Source of the DNA: LMUY01 sp965199555
GTDB taxonomy: Bacteria; Pseudomonadota; Alphaproteobacteria; Acetobacterales; Acetobacteraceae
Length of the DNA stretch: 64,000 nt
Assembly (NCBI GenBank): GCA_965199555.1
Contig: CBDASJ010000017.1
Coordinates: 248,001 to 312,000, forward strand
Reading direction: 5' to 3'
The position numbers were made by a program, and so were the translations under genes. The notes under the pieces were generated by a model that worked only from the letters and a program-made list of their open reading frames with translations, had not been told where the DNA came from and did no database searches. Shown here one piece after another: positions 46,104 to 55,106 of the stretch. Every line of letters starts with the position of its first letter. Positions within the stretch are counted from its first letter, which is position 1.

Positions 46104-47201
46104 TTACAATTTAGGGTCAGGCACCCCGAGCCGCGCCGCCGTTTCCAGGATCGCGTGCCACGTGCCGAGCTGCAACGGGATGCCGTCGCGCTGGCGCGCC
46201 GCCCGTGTGCGTGATTCCGGCTCGCCCGGCAGCAGCACGTCGCCGTCCGCTTCGGCCGGCCGCGACGACTTCACGTAGAGTGCGTACTCGCGGGCTGTTT
46301 CGGCGAAATGCGCGGCGCCGAAATGCCCGGGATCGAGGTAGATCGATAACATGCCGTTGGCGATGCGGCCGCGCCGACCGCCCGGGATCGGTCCCGACGT
46401 GGCACCGCCGGTGAGGCAGCCCGCCAGGATCTCGCACATGAAGGCCAGGCCGGAGCCCTTGTGGTCGCCGAACGCCCGCAACGCGCCGGCGCCCTGTGCA
46501 GAATCGCGCACGGAGGTGCCGGTGATGGGGCCGTACAGCGCTTCGGGGTTGGTGGACAGCGTGCCGTCCGGATCGATCAGCGCCCCGGCCGGCAGCGGCT
46601 TGCCGCCGTTCGAAGCGACCAGCACCTTGCCTTCCGCGACGGTGGAGGTGGCGAAGTCGAGGATCAGCGGGTCCGTGCCCGGCTGCGGCGCGCCCACGCA
46701 GACCGGGTTGGTGGAAAACCGCCGGTTCACCCCGCCGAACGGCGCCACCAGCTCCCCGCCGGCGACGTTCACGAAGTGGATGGACACCAGCCCCGCCGCG
46801 GCAGCGCGCTCCGCCCAGTCGCCGATGCGGCCGATGTGGCCGGAGTTGCGCAGCGCGATCACCGCCATACCAGCCGCTTTCGCCTTGGCGATGCCCATGT
46901 CCACCGCCAACGGCCCGATCGTCTGGCCGAAGCCATAGCCACCGTCGAGCACGGCGTGGGTCGCGCTTTCCTTCACCACCTCCAACGTGCGCCCGGCCAC
47001 GACGGAGCCGTCCTCCAGCCACAGCACGTAGCGCGGCACCCGGATCACGCCGTGGCTGTCATGTCCGGCCAGGTTGGCGCCGATCAGGTGGTGGGCGATC
47101 CGGTCGCCTTCCTCGCGCGTGGTGCCGGCCTTGGCGAAGATGGCGGCGATGAACGGCTGCAAGGTAGCAACGGGGACGGTCGTGGTCGGCAGGTCGGCCA
47201 T
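46104..47201 (-). CDS. Ldh2-family malate/lactate/ureidoglycolate dehydrogenase-like oxidoreductase
   Basis: 365 residues. The fold is the NAD(P)-dependent MDH2/LDH2 family: GANLAGHDSHGVIRVPRYV with the catalytic His, RNSGHIGRIGDWAERAAAAG, DFATSTVAEGKVLVA and DHKGSGLAFMCEILAGCLTGG. It should reduce or oxidise a 2-keto/2-hydroxy acid; malate, lactate, ureidoglycolate or sulfolactate are known substrates and cannot be told apart here. It is divergent from the membrane protein gene at 47346. Confidence 0.88.
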   Translation of the reverse strand: MADLPTTTVPVATLQPFIAAIFAKAGTTREEGDRIAHHLIGANLAGHDSHGVIRVPRYVLWLEDGSVVAGRTLEVVKESATHAVLDGGYGFGQTIGPLAVDMGIAKAKAAGMAVIALRNSGHIGRIGDWAERAAAAGLVSIHFVNVAGGELVAPFGGVNRRFSTNPVCVGAPQPGTDPLILDFATSTVAEGKVLVASNGGKPLPAGALIDPDGTLSTNPEALYGPITGTSVRDSAQGAGALRAFGDHKGSGLAFMCEILAGCLTGGATSGPIPGGRRGRIANGMLSIYLDPGHFGAAHFAETAREYALYVKSSRPAEADGDVLLPGEPESRTRAARQRDGIPLQLGTWHAILETAARLGVPDPKL

Positions 47202-47345
47202 GGCGGGTATCCTTCGGCAGGGCCGTCATATCAGCCGCCACTCCCCGCCCTGGCAAGGCGGCGCCGGCGGGGCGGGCGGCCGCGGGATGGCTTTGCCGGG
47301 CCGATCCCGCTATGGCTCTGACCCTCCCGCCCCACGGAGCCGCCG

Positions 47346-47738
47346 ATGAGCTACAGCCAATTCGAGATCGAGGACACGGAGGCGCGCCGCACCTTCCTGC
47401 CGCAACTCGGCCGCTATGCCCGGCTGGCGCTGTGGTCCGTGCTCAACGCCGCGCTGTTGTTTGGGGAGATCCTGGCCGAGCTGCTGGCGCCGCTGCTGCT
47501 GCTGGGCGGCATCATCTGGTGGGCGGTGCCCCGGGCGCTGGCCGCCATCACCCTGGAAGGGCAGCCCGCCGACCTGCTGCAGATGGTGCGCAGCCGCGTC
47601 CCGCACGACATCTACCTCAACGGCGATTATTACTCCGCCGGCACGCTGATCAGCGACGGGCTGTGGCTGATCGCCGTGGTTGCGATCTGCCGCACCGCGT
47701 CCACGGCGCTGGCGTCGCTGCTGCTCGATCGGCGCTAG
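47346..47738 (+). CDS. Hypothetical integral membrane protein
   Basis: 130 residues. After a polar N-terminus (MSYSQFEIEDTEARRTF) come hydrophobic segments at about residues 29-60 and 95-125, so two or three membrane helices are likely. The loop between contains QPADLLQMVRSRVPHDIYLNGDYYSAGTLISDGL. I recognise no family. The gene lies directly ahead of the gamma-glutamyltransferase-like gene with a 33-base gap, so cotranscription is likely. Confidence 0.6.
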   Translation: MSYSQFEIEDTEARRTFLPQLGRYARLALWSVLNAALLFGEILAELLAPLLLLGGIIWWAVPRALAAITLEGQPADLLQMVRSRVPHDIYLNGDYYSAGTLISDGLWLIAVVAICRTASTALASLLLDRR

Positions 47739-47771
47739 AAAGCCCGCGTTCCCCGGCCTAGCATCGCCGTC

Positions 47772-49343
47772 ATGACGTATGATCCGCCGCCGCACATCAC
47801 CCAGCACTGGTCCGTTTCCAAGCCGGCGGCGACCGGCCGTAAAGGCATGGTGGCGTCGCAATCGCGCGACGCGGCATTGGCGGGGGTTGCCATCCTGGAC
47901 GCCGGCGGCAACGCCATCGACGCCGCGGTGGCGACCGCGCTGGCGCTGGCCACGGTGGAGCCGTGGAACTCCGGCCTGGGTGGCATCGGCTTCGCCGTGG
48001 TGCACCGCGCCGGGCAAGCCGCGGCGGACACGGTGGATTTCGGGCCGGTCGCCCCGGCCGGGCTGAAGCCGGACACCTTCCGCCTGACCGGGCGCATGAC
48101 GCAGGATTTGTTCGCCTGGCCGGAGGTGGAGGGCGACGCCAACATCCATGGCCCGCTTTCCTTTGCGATCCCGTCCGCGGTGGCCGGCTACGCGCACATG
48201 CATGGGCGTTGGGGCGTGATGCCGTTGTCGGACGTCATTGCCCCGGCGGTGGCGTTGGCCAAGCGCGGCCTGTCGCGGGATTGGTTCACCACGTTGAAGG
48301 TCGCTAATTCGGCCTCCGTGCTGCAACGCTACCCGGAAAGCGCCGCGATCTACCTGCCGGGCGGCTTGCCGCCGGTCGGGCCGTACCAGGGCACGCCGGG
48401 CTTCTTCCCGCAGGGCAAGCTGGCCGACACGCTGGAGCGGCTGAGCCACGCCGGGCTGCGCGACTTCTACCAGGGCGACGTGGCGGCCACGCTGGCGGCC
48501 GACTTCGCCAGCGTCGGCAGCGTGTTGACGGCGGAAGATTTGCGCCGCTGCGAAGCCCGCATTCTGCCGGCGACCGCAGTGGAGTGGCAGGGCCGCACGA
48601 TCCAGCTCGCCACCGGGTTGACGGCGGGTCCCACCTTCGCCCGCGTCCTGGAGGCCATGCGCGACGTGCCGCATGGCAGCGCCCCCGACGCCGCCTGGTT
48701 CGTGGCGCTCGCCCGGGCCATGAAGGCCGCGTATGCGGAGCGCTTGTCCGGGCTGGGGGAAACCGAGCCCAAGGCGGCGGAAAGTTGCACCACCCACCTG
48801 ACCGTGTGCGATGCCGAGGGCACGATGGTGGCCATGACCACGACGCTGCTGTCCTCCATGGGCAGCCGCGTGGTGCTGCCGCAATCTGGCGTGCTGATGA
48901 ACAACGGCGTGATGTGGTTCGATCCGCGGCCGGAACAGCCCAACTCCGCCGCGCCCGGCAAGCGTCCGCTGACCAACATGTGCCCGGTCGTCGTCAGCGA
49001 AGGCGGGCGGCCGATGATCGCCGCCGGGGCGTCCGGCGGCCGGCGCATCATGGCGGCGGTGGCGCAGATGCTCGCGTTCACGCTGGATTTCGGCATGGAT
49101 CCGCAGGCCGCCGCCCACCATCCCCGCATCGACGTGTCGGATCCCGGCAGCGTCAACGCCGACGCCCGCCTGCCGGCCGACGTGCTGGACGCGTTGCGGG
49201 CCGATGGGGCGGTGGAGGTCGTCGACCACTGCGTCATGCCGGTGAACTTCGCTTGCCCCAACCTGATCCGGGTGCAGGACGGCCAGCGCACCGGGATCAG
49301 CGACGTCATGTCGCCCTGGTCGGCGGCGCTCGCGCAGGCATGA
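47772..49343 (+). CDS. Gamma-glutamyltransferase family N-terminal nucleophile hydrolase
   Basis: 523 residues, no signal peptide visible. N-terminal GKGMVASQSRDAALAGVAILDAGGNAIDAAVATALALATVEPWNSGLGGIGF is the classic Ggt opening. Autocleavage and the nucleophile threonine are expected in ESCTTHLTVCDAEGTMVAMTTTLLSSMGSRV. After that come VLMNNGVMWFD, the PTIV-like NMCPVVV stretch and GASGGRRI. Cytoplasmic Ggt-like proteins lacking a signal peptide may act on other gamma-glutamyl amides or lactams. It is followed by a lipoprotein gene overlapping its stop by 4 bases. Confidence 0.85.
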   Translation: MTYDPPPHITQHWSVSKPAATGRKGMVASQSRDAALAGVAILDAGGNAIDAAVATALALATVEPWNSGLGGIGFAVVHRAGQAAADTVDFGPVAPAGLKPDTFRLTGRMTQDLFAWPEVEGDANIHGPLSFAIPSAVAGYAHMHGRWGVMPLSDVIAPAVALAKRGLSRDWFTTLKVANSASVLQRYPESAAIYLPGGLPPVGPYQGTPGFFPQGKLADTLERLSHAGLRDFYQGDVAATLAADFASVGSVLTAEDLRRCEARILPATAVEWQGRTIQLATGLTAGPTFARVLEAMRDVPHGSAPDAAWFVALARAMKAAYAERLSGLGETEPKAAESCTTHLTVCDAEGTMVAMTTTLLSSMGSRVVLPQSGVLMNNGVMWFDPRPEQPNSAAPGKRPLTNMCPVVVSEGGRPMIAAGASGGRRIMAAVAQMLAFTLDFGMDPQAAAHHPRIDVSDPGSVNADARLPADVLDALRADGAVEVVDHCVMPVNFACPNLIRVQDGQRTGISDVMSPWSAALAQA

Positions 49344-49585
49344 GGGCGGCGCTCCTCGTCGTGTTGTTGCTGGCCGGCTGTGCCACGCAACCCAAGCTCG
49401 TCATGGTCAACCCGCGCAGCGGCGCCGTGGTGGATTGCGACGTGCCGCTTGCCAGCGCCAGTTCCGCCGACTTCCTGGTGTCGCGCGCCTGCCTGTCCGC
49501 GTGCCAGGCCCACGGCTTCCGGCCGGTGCCGAACATGCAGGCCCCCGGCTCCAGCACGGAGATCCCGACGGCATGTTTGAACTGA
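49340..49585 (+). CDS. Small lipoprotein of unknown function
   Basis: 81 residues from ATG 49340 (ATGA overlap with the upstream stop). A short signal ending LLVVLLLAGC is a good lipobox. The mature part has three more cysteines (DCDVPL, RACLSACQAHGF), enough for a disulfide-stabilised fold, and VNPRSGAVVDCDV. Short lipoproteins with this arrangement are conserved near membrane-associated genes. The C-terminal 13 bases overlap the amidase start, so the three genes ggt-like, lipoprotein and amidase are tightly packed. Confidence 0.72.
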   Translation: MRAALLVVLLLAGCATQPKLVMVNPRSGAVVDCDVPLASASSADFLVSRACLSACQAHGFRPVPNMQAPGSSTEIPTACLN

Positions 49586-50970
49586 CCGAACCCGCCCTGA
49601 TGTCGGCGGAGGCGCTGTTGCACCATTACGGCCGCGGCACGCTGAGCCCGGTCGAGGCGCTGCAATCGGTGATGGAGCGGATCGCGCGGCTCAACCCCCG
49701 GATCAACGCGTTCGCGGTGATGAACCCGACGGCGCTGGAAGCGGCCGGGCAAAGCGCCACGCGGTGGCGGGCCGGGCGGCCGCTCGGCCTGTTGGACGGC
49801 GTGCCGTGCACGGTGAAGGACCTGCTGGACGTGGCGGGCCTGCCCACGCGCCGCGGCAGCCGGCTGACCTCGCCGGAGCCGGTGCCGGATGACGCCCCCG
49901 CGGTGATCTCGTTGCGTAGCGCCGGGGCGGTGATCGTCGGCAAGACCACAACCACCGAGTATGGCTGGAAAACCCCCGGGGATTGCCCGCTGCACGGCAT
50001 CACCCGCAACCCGTGGGACCCGAGCCGCACCACCGGCGGCTCCTCCGCCGGGGCCGGCGCGGCCGGGGCGGCGTGCTTTGGGCCGCTGCATATCGGCACG
50101 GATGCCGGCGGGTCGGTTCGGCTGCCCGCCGCATGGTGCGGGCTGGTCGGGTTGAAGCCGAGCTTCGGCCGCATCCCGCAATGGCCGCTGGGCGCCTTTG
50201 CCAACGTGGCCTGCGCCGGTCCGATGACGCGAACGGTGGGCGATTGCGCGCTGATGTTCAGCGTGCTGGCGCAGTTCGACCGCCGCGACCCGTTCTGCCT
50301 GCCGGACGACGCGCGCGATTGGCGGGACGGCCTGGCGCAGGGCGTGGCCGGGCTGCGGGTGTGCGTGCTGCGGCAACCGGGCTTCGACGCGCCGGTGGAC
50401 GCGGACGGCATCGCGGCGGTGGAGCAGGCGGCGCAATGGCTGAACGACGCCGGCGCCTCGGTGGAGGAGGCCGCGCCCGTTCTGCCGGACATCCGGGCCG
50501 TGTTCGGCCGGGTGTGGGGCGTCGCCCTGTCGCGGCTGGTCGCAACCGTGCCGGAGGAGGAGCGCCACAAGCTGGATGCGGGCTTGCTGGAGGTGGCGGC
50601 GGCCGAGGGCGGCATGCTCGCCACCGATTTCGTCGGTGCGGAAGCCATGCGCATCCAGGCCGCGCACGCCATGGCGCGGCTGCACGCCGATTACGACCTG
50701 GTGTTGACCCCGACCGTGACCAACGGACCACCGCTCGCGGATGCCCCCACGCGCGACCCAGTGCGTGCGCTGTGGACGGAGTGGGCGCCGTGGACCTTCC
50801 TGTACAACCTGTCCCGCCAGCCGGCGATCACCGTGCCCATGCCGCCCAGCGCTGACGGGATGCCGCGATCGGTGCAGTTGGCTGGCCCGCTGTATCGCGA
50901 CGACCTGGTATTGCGCGGCGCCTGGGCGATCGAGCAAGCCGGGGCGTTCCCGCTCGCGCCGCTGGACTAA
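49573..50970 (+). CDS. Amidase (AS family)
   Basis: 465 residues from ATG 49573, inside the end of the lipoprotein gene. The Ser-cisSer-Lys triad is complete: K82 in VPCTVKDLLDVAG, S157/S158 in TTGGSSAGAGAAGA and S181 in IGTDAGGSVRLPAAWCG. The family includes indoleacetamide, fatty-acid amide and aryl-amide hydrolases as well as GatA; absence of gatB/gatC nearby argues against GatA. The substrate is unknown. Overlap with the gamma-glutamyltransferase-type gene's neighbour suggests shared amide/gamma-glutamyl catabolism, as inference. Confidence 0.88.
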   Translation: MFELTEPALMSAEALLHHYGRGTLSPVEALQSVMERIARLNPRINAFAVMNPTALEAAGQSATRWRAGRPLGLLDGVPCTVKDLLDVAGLPTRRGSRLTSPEPVPDDAPAVISLRSAGAVIVGKTTTTEYGWKTPGDCPLHGITRNPWDPSRTTGGSSAGAGAAGAACFGPLHIGTDAGGSVRLPAAWCGLVGLKPSFGRIPQWPLGAFANVACAGPMTRTVGDCALMFSVLAQFDRRDPFCLPDDARDWRDGLAQGVAGLRVCVLRQPGFDAPVDADGIAAVEQAAQWLNDAGASVEEAAPVLPDIRAVFGRVWGVALSRLVATVPEEERHKLDAGLLEVAAAEGGMLATDFVGAEAMRIQAAHAMARLHADYDLVLTPTVTNGPPLADAPTRDPVRALWTEWAPWTFLYNLSRQPAITVPMPPSADGMPRSVQLAGPLYRDDLVLRGAWAIEQAGAFPLAPLD

Positions 50971-51079
50971 ACGGCGCGGGTTGCCTGTCACCGCCTGCGG
51001 CGGCTGTCACGAAGCGTTACGCGCGCATCTCGTTCCTGCCATGGTTGTGCGAAACAAACGCAGCCGCCCAGCCGGAGCC

Positions 51080-53116
51080 ATGACGATGCCGTCCCGTCCC
51101 TTGTTTCGCCGCCTGACGGCGCTTGCCACCGCATCCACCTTGGCGCTGGCCAGCGGGTCGCCCGCCTGGTCCGCCCCGCCGCCGATCCCGCCCCGCGTGG
51201 ACCCGCCCAGCCGGGTGGCGCGGCTGTCCCGGCTGAATGGCACGGTGTCGTTCCATACCGCCGACGCGGATAGTTGGAGTCCGGCCTCGCTCAACTACCC
51301 GGTCAGCACCGGCGATGCCTTTTGGACGGAGCCCGGCGCCCGCGCGGACATCCAGCTTGCGGTGAACCGGCTGGTGCTCGCGCCCGCCACGGAGCTGGAC
51401 GTGTCCAACCTGGACGACCACGCCCTGGCCGTTACGGAGCCGCAGGGGGAACTCTACCTGGCGCTGCGGCAGGTGCCGGCCGGCGACGGCTACGCGATCC
51501 AAACGCCGCGGGTGACGGTGCAGATCACGGCCTCCGGGCGGTATGACGTGGTGGCCGGGGATGCGGACCACCCGACGCTGGTGACGGTGGTGGACGGTGC
51601 CGCGCAGATCACCGGGCCGAACCTGTCGCTCCAGGTCGGGCCGCGGCAAACCGCGACCATCACCGGCGGCGATGCGCCGCAGGGGAGCGTCGGGCCGTTG
51701 GCACAGGATGCCTTCCTGACCGCTGTCCTGGCGGAGGAGCAGCCGGCGCGGCGCGCCACCGTGGCCATCCCCCCGATCGTGCAGCAGATGACCGGCGCCG
51801 AGGATTTGGACACGGAAGGCACGTGGCAGGAGACGCCGCAATACGGCACGGTGTGGTATCCGCCGGTCGATCCCGGCTGGGTGCCGTATCGCCACGGCCA
51901 TTGGTCCTATGTGGCCCCATGGGGATGGACCTGGGTGGACGATGCATCCTGGGGCTTCGCACCGTTCCATTACGGCCGCTGGGTGGAGGTGGACAATCGG
52001 TGGGGTTGGATCCCGGTCACGCCGGGTGCCGTTCCCATCGGCCCGATGCCGGTTTACGCCCCGGCGCTGGTCAGTTTCGTTGATCTAGGCGGGGCGGCCA
52101 TTGCCGGCGCCGCGGTGGGGTTTGCCGCCGGGCGTGCGGTGGGCTGGGTGCCGCTGGGGCCGCGGGAGGCGTACTACCCGCCGTATCGCGCCAATATCGG
52201 CTACGTGCGCAGCCTGAACGCGCCCAACATCCAGAACGTGAACCAAAGCATCACGACGGTGACCAACCGGTCGGTGGTGAACAACTTCGTCAATCGCGGG
52301 GCCGCGACCGTCGTGCCGGCGGCGGCGATGATCCGGTCCAGCCCGGTTGCGGGATCGGCCCGGCCACTGGCGCCGGACCAGTTTGTCCAGGCCCGGGCGC
52401 AGGCACGACCGCCGTTTTCACCGGGGCCAGCGACGGCGGGGGTCACGCCGGCCGTGGCGCGGCAGTTCAACTTCGCAGCGCCGGGCCGCCCGGCCCAGCC
52501 GGTGCCGGGCCCTGCCATCCGCCCAGGCCCGCATGGAACGCCATCGCTCGGCCCGGCCCATTTGGCGGCTAGTCCACCCGGCACGCCGCCTGCTGCCGAA
52601 CCTGGCCGTCCCGCTGGGACGGAACCGGGCCGTGCGGTTGGTGCTGAACCCGGCCGCCTTGCTGGGGCCGAATTGGGCCGGCCTGCTGGGGCTGAACCTG
52701 GCCATCCGGTTGGCGCTGAACCCGGCCGTCCGGCGAGGTCAGAGCCTGGTCGCCCACCTGCGACTGAACCTTCCCATCCGCCTGCCGCCGAACCTCCGCG
52801 TCCGGCCGCGCCAGCCGCCGCACCACACCCGGAAGCGCGCGCCCCCGCCGCACCGCCAGTTCGGCAGGCGGCACCGCCGGCAGTTGCCGCCCCGCGCCCG
52901 GCGCCGCCGCCCCGCGTCGCACCCGTCACACGCCCACCGGCGCCTGTTTTCCACGCACCGCCACCGCCGCGACCGGCTGCCCCACCGCCGCGTCCGGCCG
53001 CGCCGCCGCCGCGCCCCGCGGCGCCTCCACCACGTCCTGCTGCACCGCTGCACCCCGCGGCGCCGCACCCCGCGGCGCCGCGGCCTGGACCACCCGGTCC
53101 GGAACGCCACCGGTAA
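51080..53116 (+). CDS. Secreted FecR/DUF6600 protein with repetitive Pro-rich tail
   Basis: 678 residues from ATG 51080. A signal peptide (LTALATASTLALASGSPAWSA) is followed by a FecR-type beta domain (about residues 50-190: GTVSFHTADADSWSPASLNYPVSTGDAFW, VTVQITASGRYDVVAGD). Next is a DUF6600 block (about 250-310: WVPYRHGHWSYVAPWGWTWVDDASWGFAPFHYGRW). The last 200 residues are low complexity: EPGRPAGA-like octapeptides from about residue 507, then RPAAPPP repeats. It should be periplasmic or surface-associated. No FecI-type sigma gene adjoins it, so the FecR-like part probably does not control a sigma factor. Function unknown. Confidence 0.82.
   Translation: MTMPSRPLFRRLTALATASTLALASGSPAWSAPPPIPPRVDPPSRVARLSRLNGTVSFHTADADSWSPASLNYPVSTGDAFWTEPGARADIQLAVNRLVLAPATELDVSNLDDHALAVTEPQGELYLALRQVPAGDGYAIQTPRVTVQITASGRYDVVAGDADHPTLVTVVDGAAQITGPNLSLQVGPRQTATITGGDAPQGSVGPLAQDAFLTAVLAEEQPARRATVAIPPIVQQMTGAEDLDTEGTWQETPQYGTVWYPPVDPGWVPYRHGHWSYVAPWGWTWVDDASWGFAPFHYGRWVEVDNRWGWIPVTPGAVPIGPMPVYAPALVSFVDLGGAAIAGAAVGFAAGRAVGWVPLGPREAYYPPYRANIGYVRSLNAPNIQNVNQSITTVTNRSVVNNFVNRGAATVVPAAAMIRSSPVAGSARPLAPDQFVQARAQARPPFSPGPATAGVTPAVARQFNFAAPGRPAQPVPGPAIRPGPHGTPSLGPAHLAASPPGTPPAAEPGRPAGTEPGRAVGAEPGRLAGAELGRPAGAEPGHPVGAEPGRPARSEPGRPPATEPSHPPAAEPPRPAAPAAAPHPEARAPAAPPVRQAAPPAVAAPRPAPPPRVAPVTRPPAPVFHAPPPPRPAAPPPRPAAPPPRPAAPPPRPAAPLHPAAPHPAAPRPGPPGPERHR
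52598..52798 (+). repeat. 24-bp coding repeat array in the DUF6600 gene
   Basis: About eight successive 24-base units begin with GAAC or GAGC and encode variants of EPGRPAGA (for example EPGRAVGA, EPGRLAGA, ELGRPAGA, EPGHPVGA, EPGRPPAT). The period is exact, so the protein frame is preserved, and units differ by point changes. This is a minisatellite-like array that could change length by slippage. It is not a CRISPR array: there are no unique spacers between units. Confidence 0.7.
52975..53090 (+). repeat. Pro/Ala-rich RPAAPPP repeat tract
   Basis: The tract encodes four near-identical RPAAPPP heptapeptides followed by degenerate HPAAPHPAAPRP units, i.e. 21-base repeats of CCGCCGCGTCCGGCCGCGCC type. 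It ends the DUF6600 protein about 8 residues before its stop. Probably an extended, flexible surface linker that can expand or contract by slipped-strand mispairing. Confidence 0.6.
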
Positions 53117-53234
53117 CCACTCGCGGCATCACACCGGCGCCCTCCTCCGCCGCAATCGACGGCGGAAACTGGGTTTGACCAGGCGACAGGACCCTCTCTC
53201 AGAGGGAGATACGCAGGTAGGTTAGCCGCGCAGG

Positions 53235-53570
53235 CTATCCCTGCTTGCGCCGGATGGTGGTGAGGCGGCGCATGGCCGCGCCCTGCTCGTCCTCGCCCAG
53301 CTCCCGCCATAGCCGCAGCAGGGCCAGTTCCTCCGCGCCCTGGGCCGTGCCCTCGGCCGACGCATCCGAGCCAAACATCAGCCAGGATGCCTGCACGCCC
53401 ACCACCTTGGCCACGCGGCGGGCGTTGTTGAGCCGCATGCCGTGCAACCCGGTCACCCAGGCATGCACCGTCGGCTGCGATACGTCCAGCTTGCGGGCCA
53501 AGTCCGCGGCGGTCATGCCGCGCTCCTTCAGCATCTTCTTCAGCCGGGTCGCGGGCGTCGCGCGGGCCAT
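53235..53570 (-). CDS. XRE-family helix-turn-helix regulator
   Basis: 111 residues. The N-terminal HTH (TRLKKMLKERGMTAADLARKLDVSQPTVHAWVTGLHGMRLNNARRVAKVVGV) is the Cro/CI fold, with the family-typical NARRVAKVVGVQASWLMFGSD. The C-terminal half is charged and helical. Such small regulators act as prophage repressors, antitoxins or controller proteins. It is divergent from the cytosine methyltransferase gene with a 117-base gap, the arrangement of controller-protein/methyltransferase pairs and of phage repressor loci. No restriction endonuclease gene is visible nearby. Confidence 0.85.
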   Translation of the reverse strand: MARATPATRLKKMLKERGMTAADLARKLDVSQPTVHAWVTGLHGMRLNNARRVAKVVGVQASWLMFGSDASAEGTAQGAEELALLRLWRELGEDEQGAAMRRLTTIRRKQG

Positions 53571-53687
53571 AAGTCTGCTCCTATGATGGAAACCGTTGCG
53601 GGCGGTCTAGCCTTAGGGCTTGCCTATTGCAACTCCGCGGGTTCGCCGGCTAGGTGTGCCCTATGCTTTTAGTCCTAAGACCCGCTT

Positions 53688-54482
53688 GTGATCGTCCTTG
53701 ACCTGTTCAGCGGCATCGGCGGCCTGGCACTTGGCCTCGGGCGGGCCGGGTTCACCGTGGCCGCGTTCTGCGAGGCGGACCCGTTCGCCCGCCGCGTGCT
53801 GCGGACCCACTGGCCGGACGTGCCCTGCTACCCCGACATCCGCATCTTGTCCGCCCGCAGGCTCCGCGCGGACGGCGTGCCGGCGCCAGGCCTGGTGTGC
53901 GGCGGCTTCCCGTGCCAGGACATCAGCGCCGCCGGCAGCAGTGGCGCCGGGCTATCGGGGCCACGCAGCGGGTTGTGGCACGACATGCTGCGCATCGTCG
54001 GGGAATGCCGACCCGCTTGGGTGCTGGCTGAGAACGTCCCTGCGCTTCGCCTTCGCGGGGCCGACGACGTGCTCGCCGGCCTGGAAGCGGCGGGCTACGC
54101 CTGCTGGCCGCTCGTGGTGGGTGCTGCCCATGCCGGTGCACCCCATCGGCGGCAGCGCGTGTTCATTCTGGCCAACGCCGTTGGCGCGGGATTGGCGCAC
54201 CGGCTGCGCCACCCAGCGTGGCCGCCGCCGCGCCTGCCCGTTGAGCGATGCCGTGGGTGGCCGCCTGAACCCGGCCTGGGTCGAGTGGATGATGGGCTTC
54301 CCGCCCGGCTGGACCGCCTGCGCCGACCGCGACTCACCGCGCTCGGGAACGCGGTAGTGCCAGCGGTCGCCGAGGCGATCGGGCGGGCGATCCTGTCCGC
54401 TCAGGCGGCGGCGGACCGGACCCGGTCGGCAAACACCTTGCGGAACTTCGCGACCTTCGGCGCCACCACGGCGCGGCAATAG
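53688..54482 (+). pseudogene. DNA (cytosine-5) methyltransferase, phage-like, apparently frameshifted
   Basis: The first half in frame 53688 has motif I (IVLDLFSGIGGLALGLGRAGF), motif IV (CGGFPCQDISAAG), motif VI (WVLAENVPALRL) and motif VIII (GAPHRRQRVFILAN). The expected next part (WPTPLARDWRTG, LSDAVGGRLNPAWVEWMMGFPPGWTA) is in another frame, and motif X (LTALGNAVVPAVAEAIGRAIL) is back in the first frame. Two opposite single-base shifts, near 54165-54175 and near 54320-54335, would give a continuous protein of about 240 residues. The target-recognition region looks very short. Its 3' end overlaps msrA by 82 bases. Remnant of a phage or an orphan methylase. Confidence 0.65.
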
Positions 54483-54946
54483 CCGGCGTACGGGTTGCGC
54501 TCGAAATACTGGTCGTGCTCCGGCTCGGCGGGAAAGAAGGCGGGTGCCGGCACCACTTCGGTCACCAGCTTGCCGCTGTATAGGTTGGCGCCGGTGATTT
54601 CCCCCATGATCGACGCTGCGGTGGCCTGCTGCGCGTCCGAATGGGTGAAGATCACCGAGCGGTACTGCGTTCCGCTGTCGGCGCCCTGGCGGTTCAGCGT
54701 CGTCGGGTCGTGGATGGTGAAGAACACGCGGAGCAGGTCGGCATAGTCCAGTTCCGCCGGGTCGAACTGAACCTGCACGACCTCGGCATGGCCGGTCCGC
54801 CCGGTGCACACCGCTTCGTAGCTCGGGTTCGCCAGCGTGCCGCCCATGTAGCCGGACTGCACCGAGGTGACGCCGCGCAAATCCCGATACACGGCTTCCA
54901 GGCACCAGAAGCACCCGCCGCCCAAAGTTGCCGTTTCTGTCGCCAT
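54401..54946 (-). CDS. msrA: Peptide-methionine (S)-S-oxide reductase
   Basis: 181 residues from ATG 54946 (MATETATLGGGCFWCLEAVY). The catalytic GCFWC motif is at residues 11-15, with the family's GVTSVQSGYMGG, EVVQVQFDP, DPTTLNRQGADSGTQYRSVIF and CRAVVAPKVAKFR. It repairs S-forms of oxidised methionine. No second resolving cysteine pair is obvious apart from that in the C-terminal region. A longer upstream frame adds unlike sequence and was not used. The end overlaps the 3' end of the methyltransferase frame. Confidence 0.95.
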   Translation of the reverse strand: MATETATLGGGCFWCLEAVYRDLRGVTSVQSGYMGGTLANPSYEAVCTGRTGHAEVVQVQFDPAELDYADLLRVFFTIHDPTTLNRQGADSGTQYRSVIFTHSDAQQATAASIMGEITGANLYSGKLVTEVVPAPAFFPAEPEHDQYFERNPYAGYCRAVVAPKVAKFRKVFADRVRSAAA

Positions 54947-55106
54947 CGTCGTGCTCCAAAAGTTAAGCCAATATTTATCTGGTAATAGGCTCATCCGTTG
55001 TCGAGGTTTGACTGCGCCTCCATGCCGCCACGGGCGCCCCTGCTGCATCCATTTGGCGGCTTGCTCCGTAAACATCGTGAAGCGCCGGTCATGAAAGGAC
55101 CTTGCG

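Noticed and set aside
52598..52798. CRISPR-like periodic repeat
   Set aside because: Units follow each other directly, encode protein in frame, and have no spacers.
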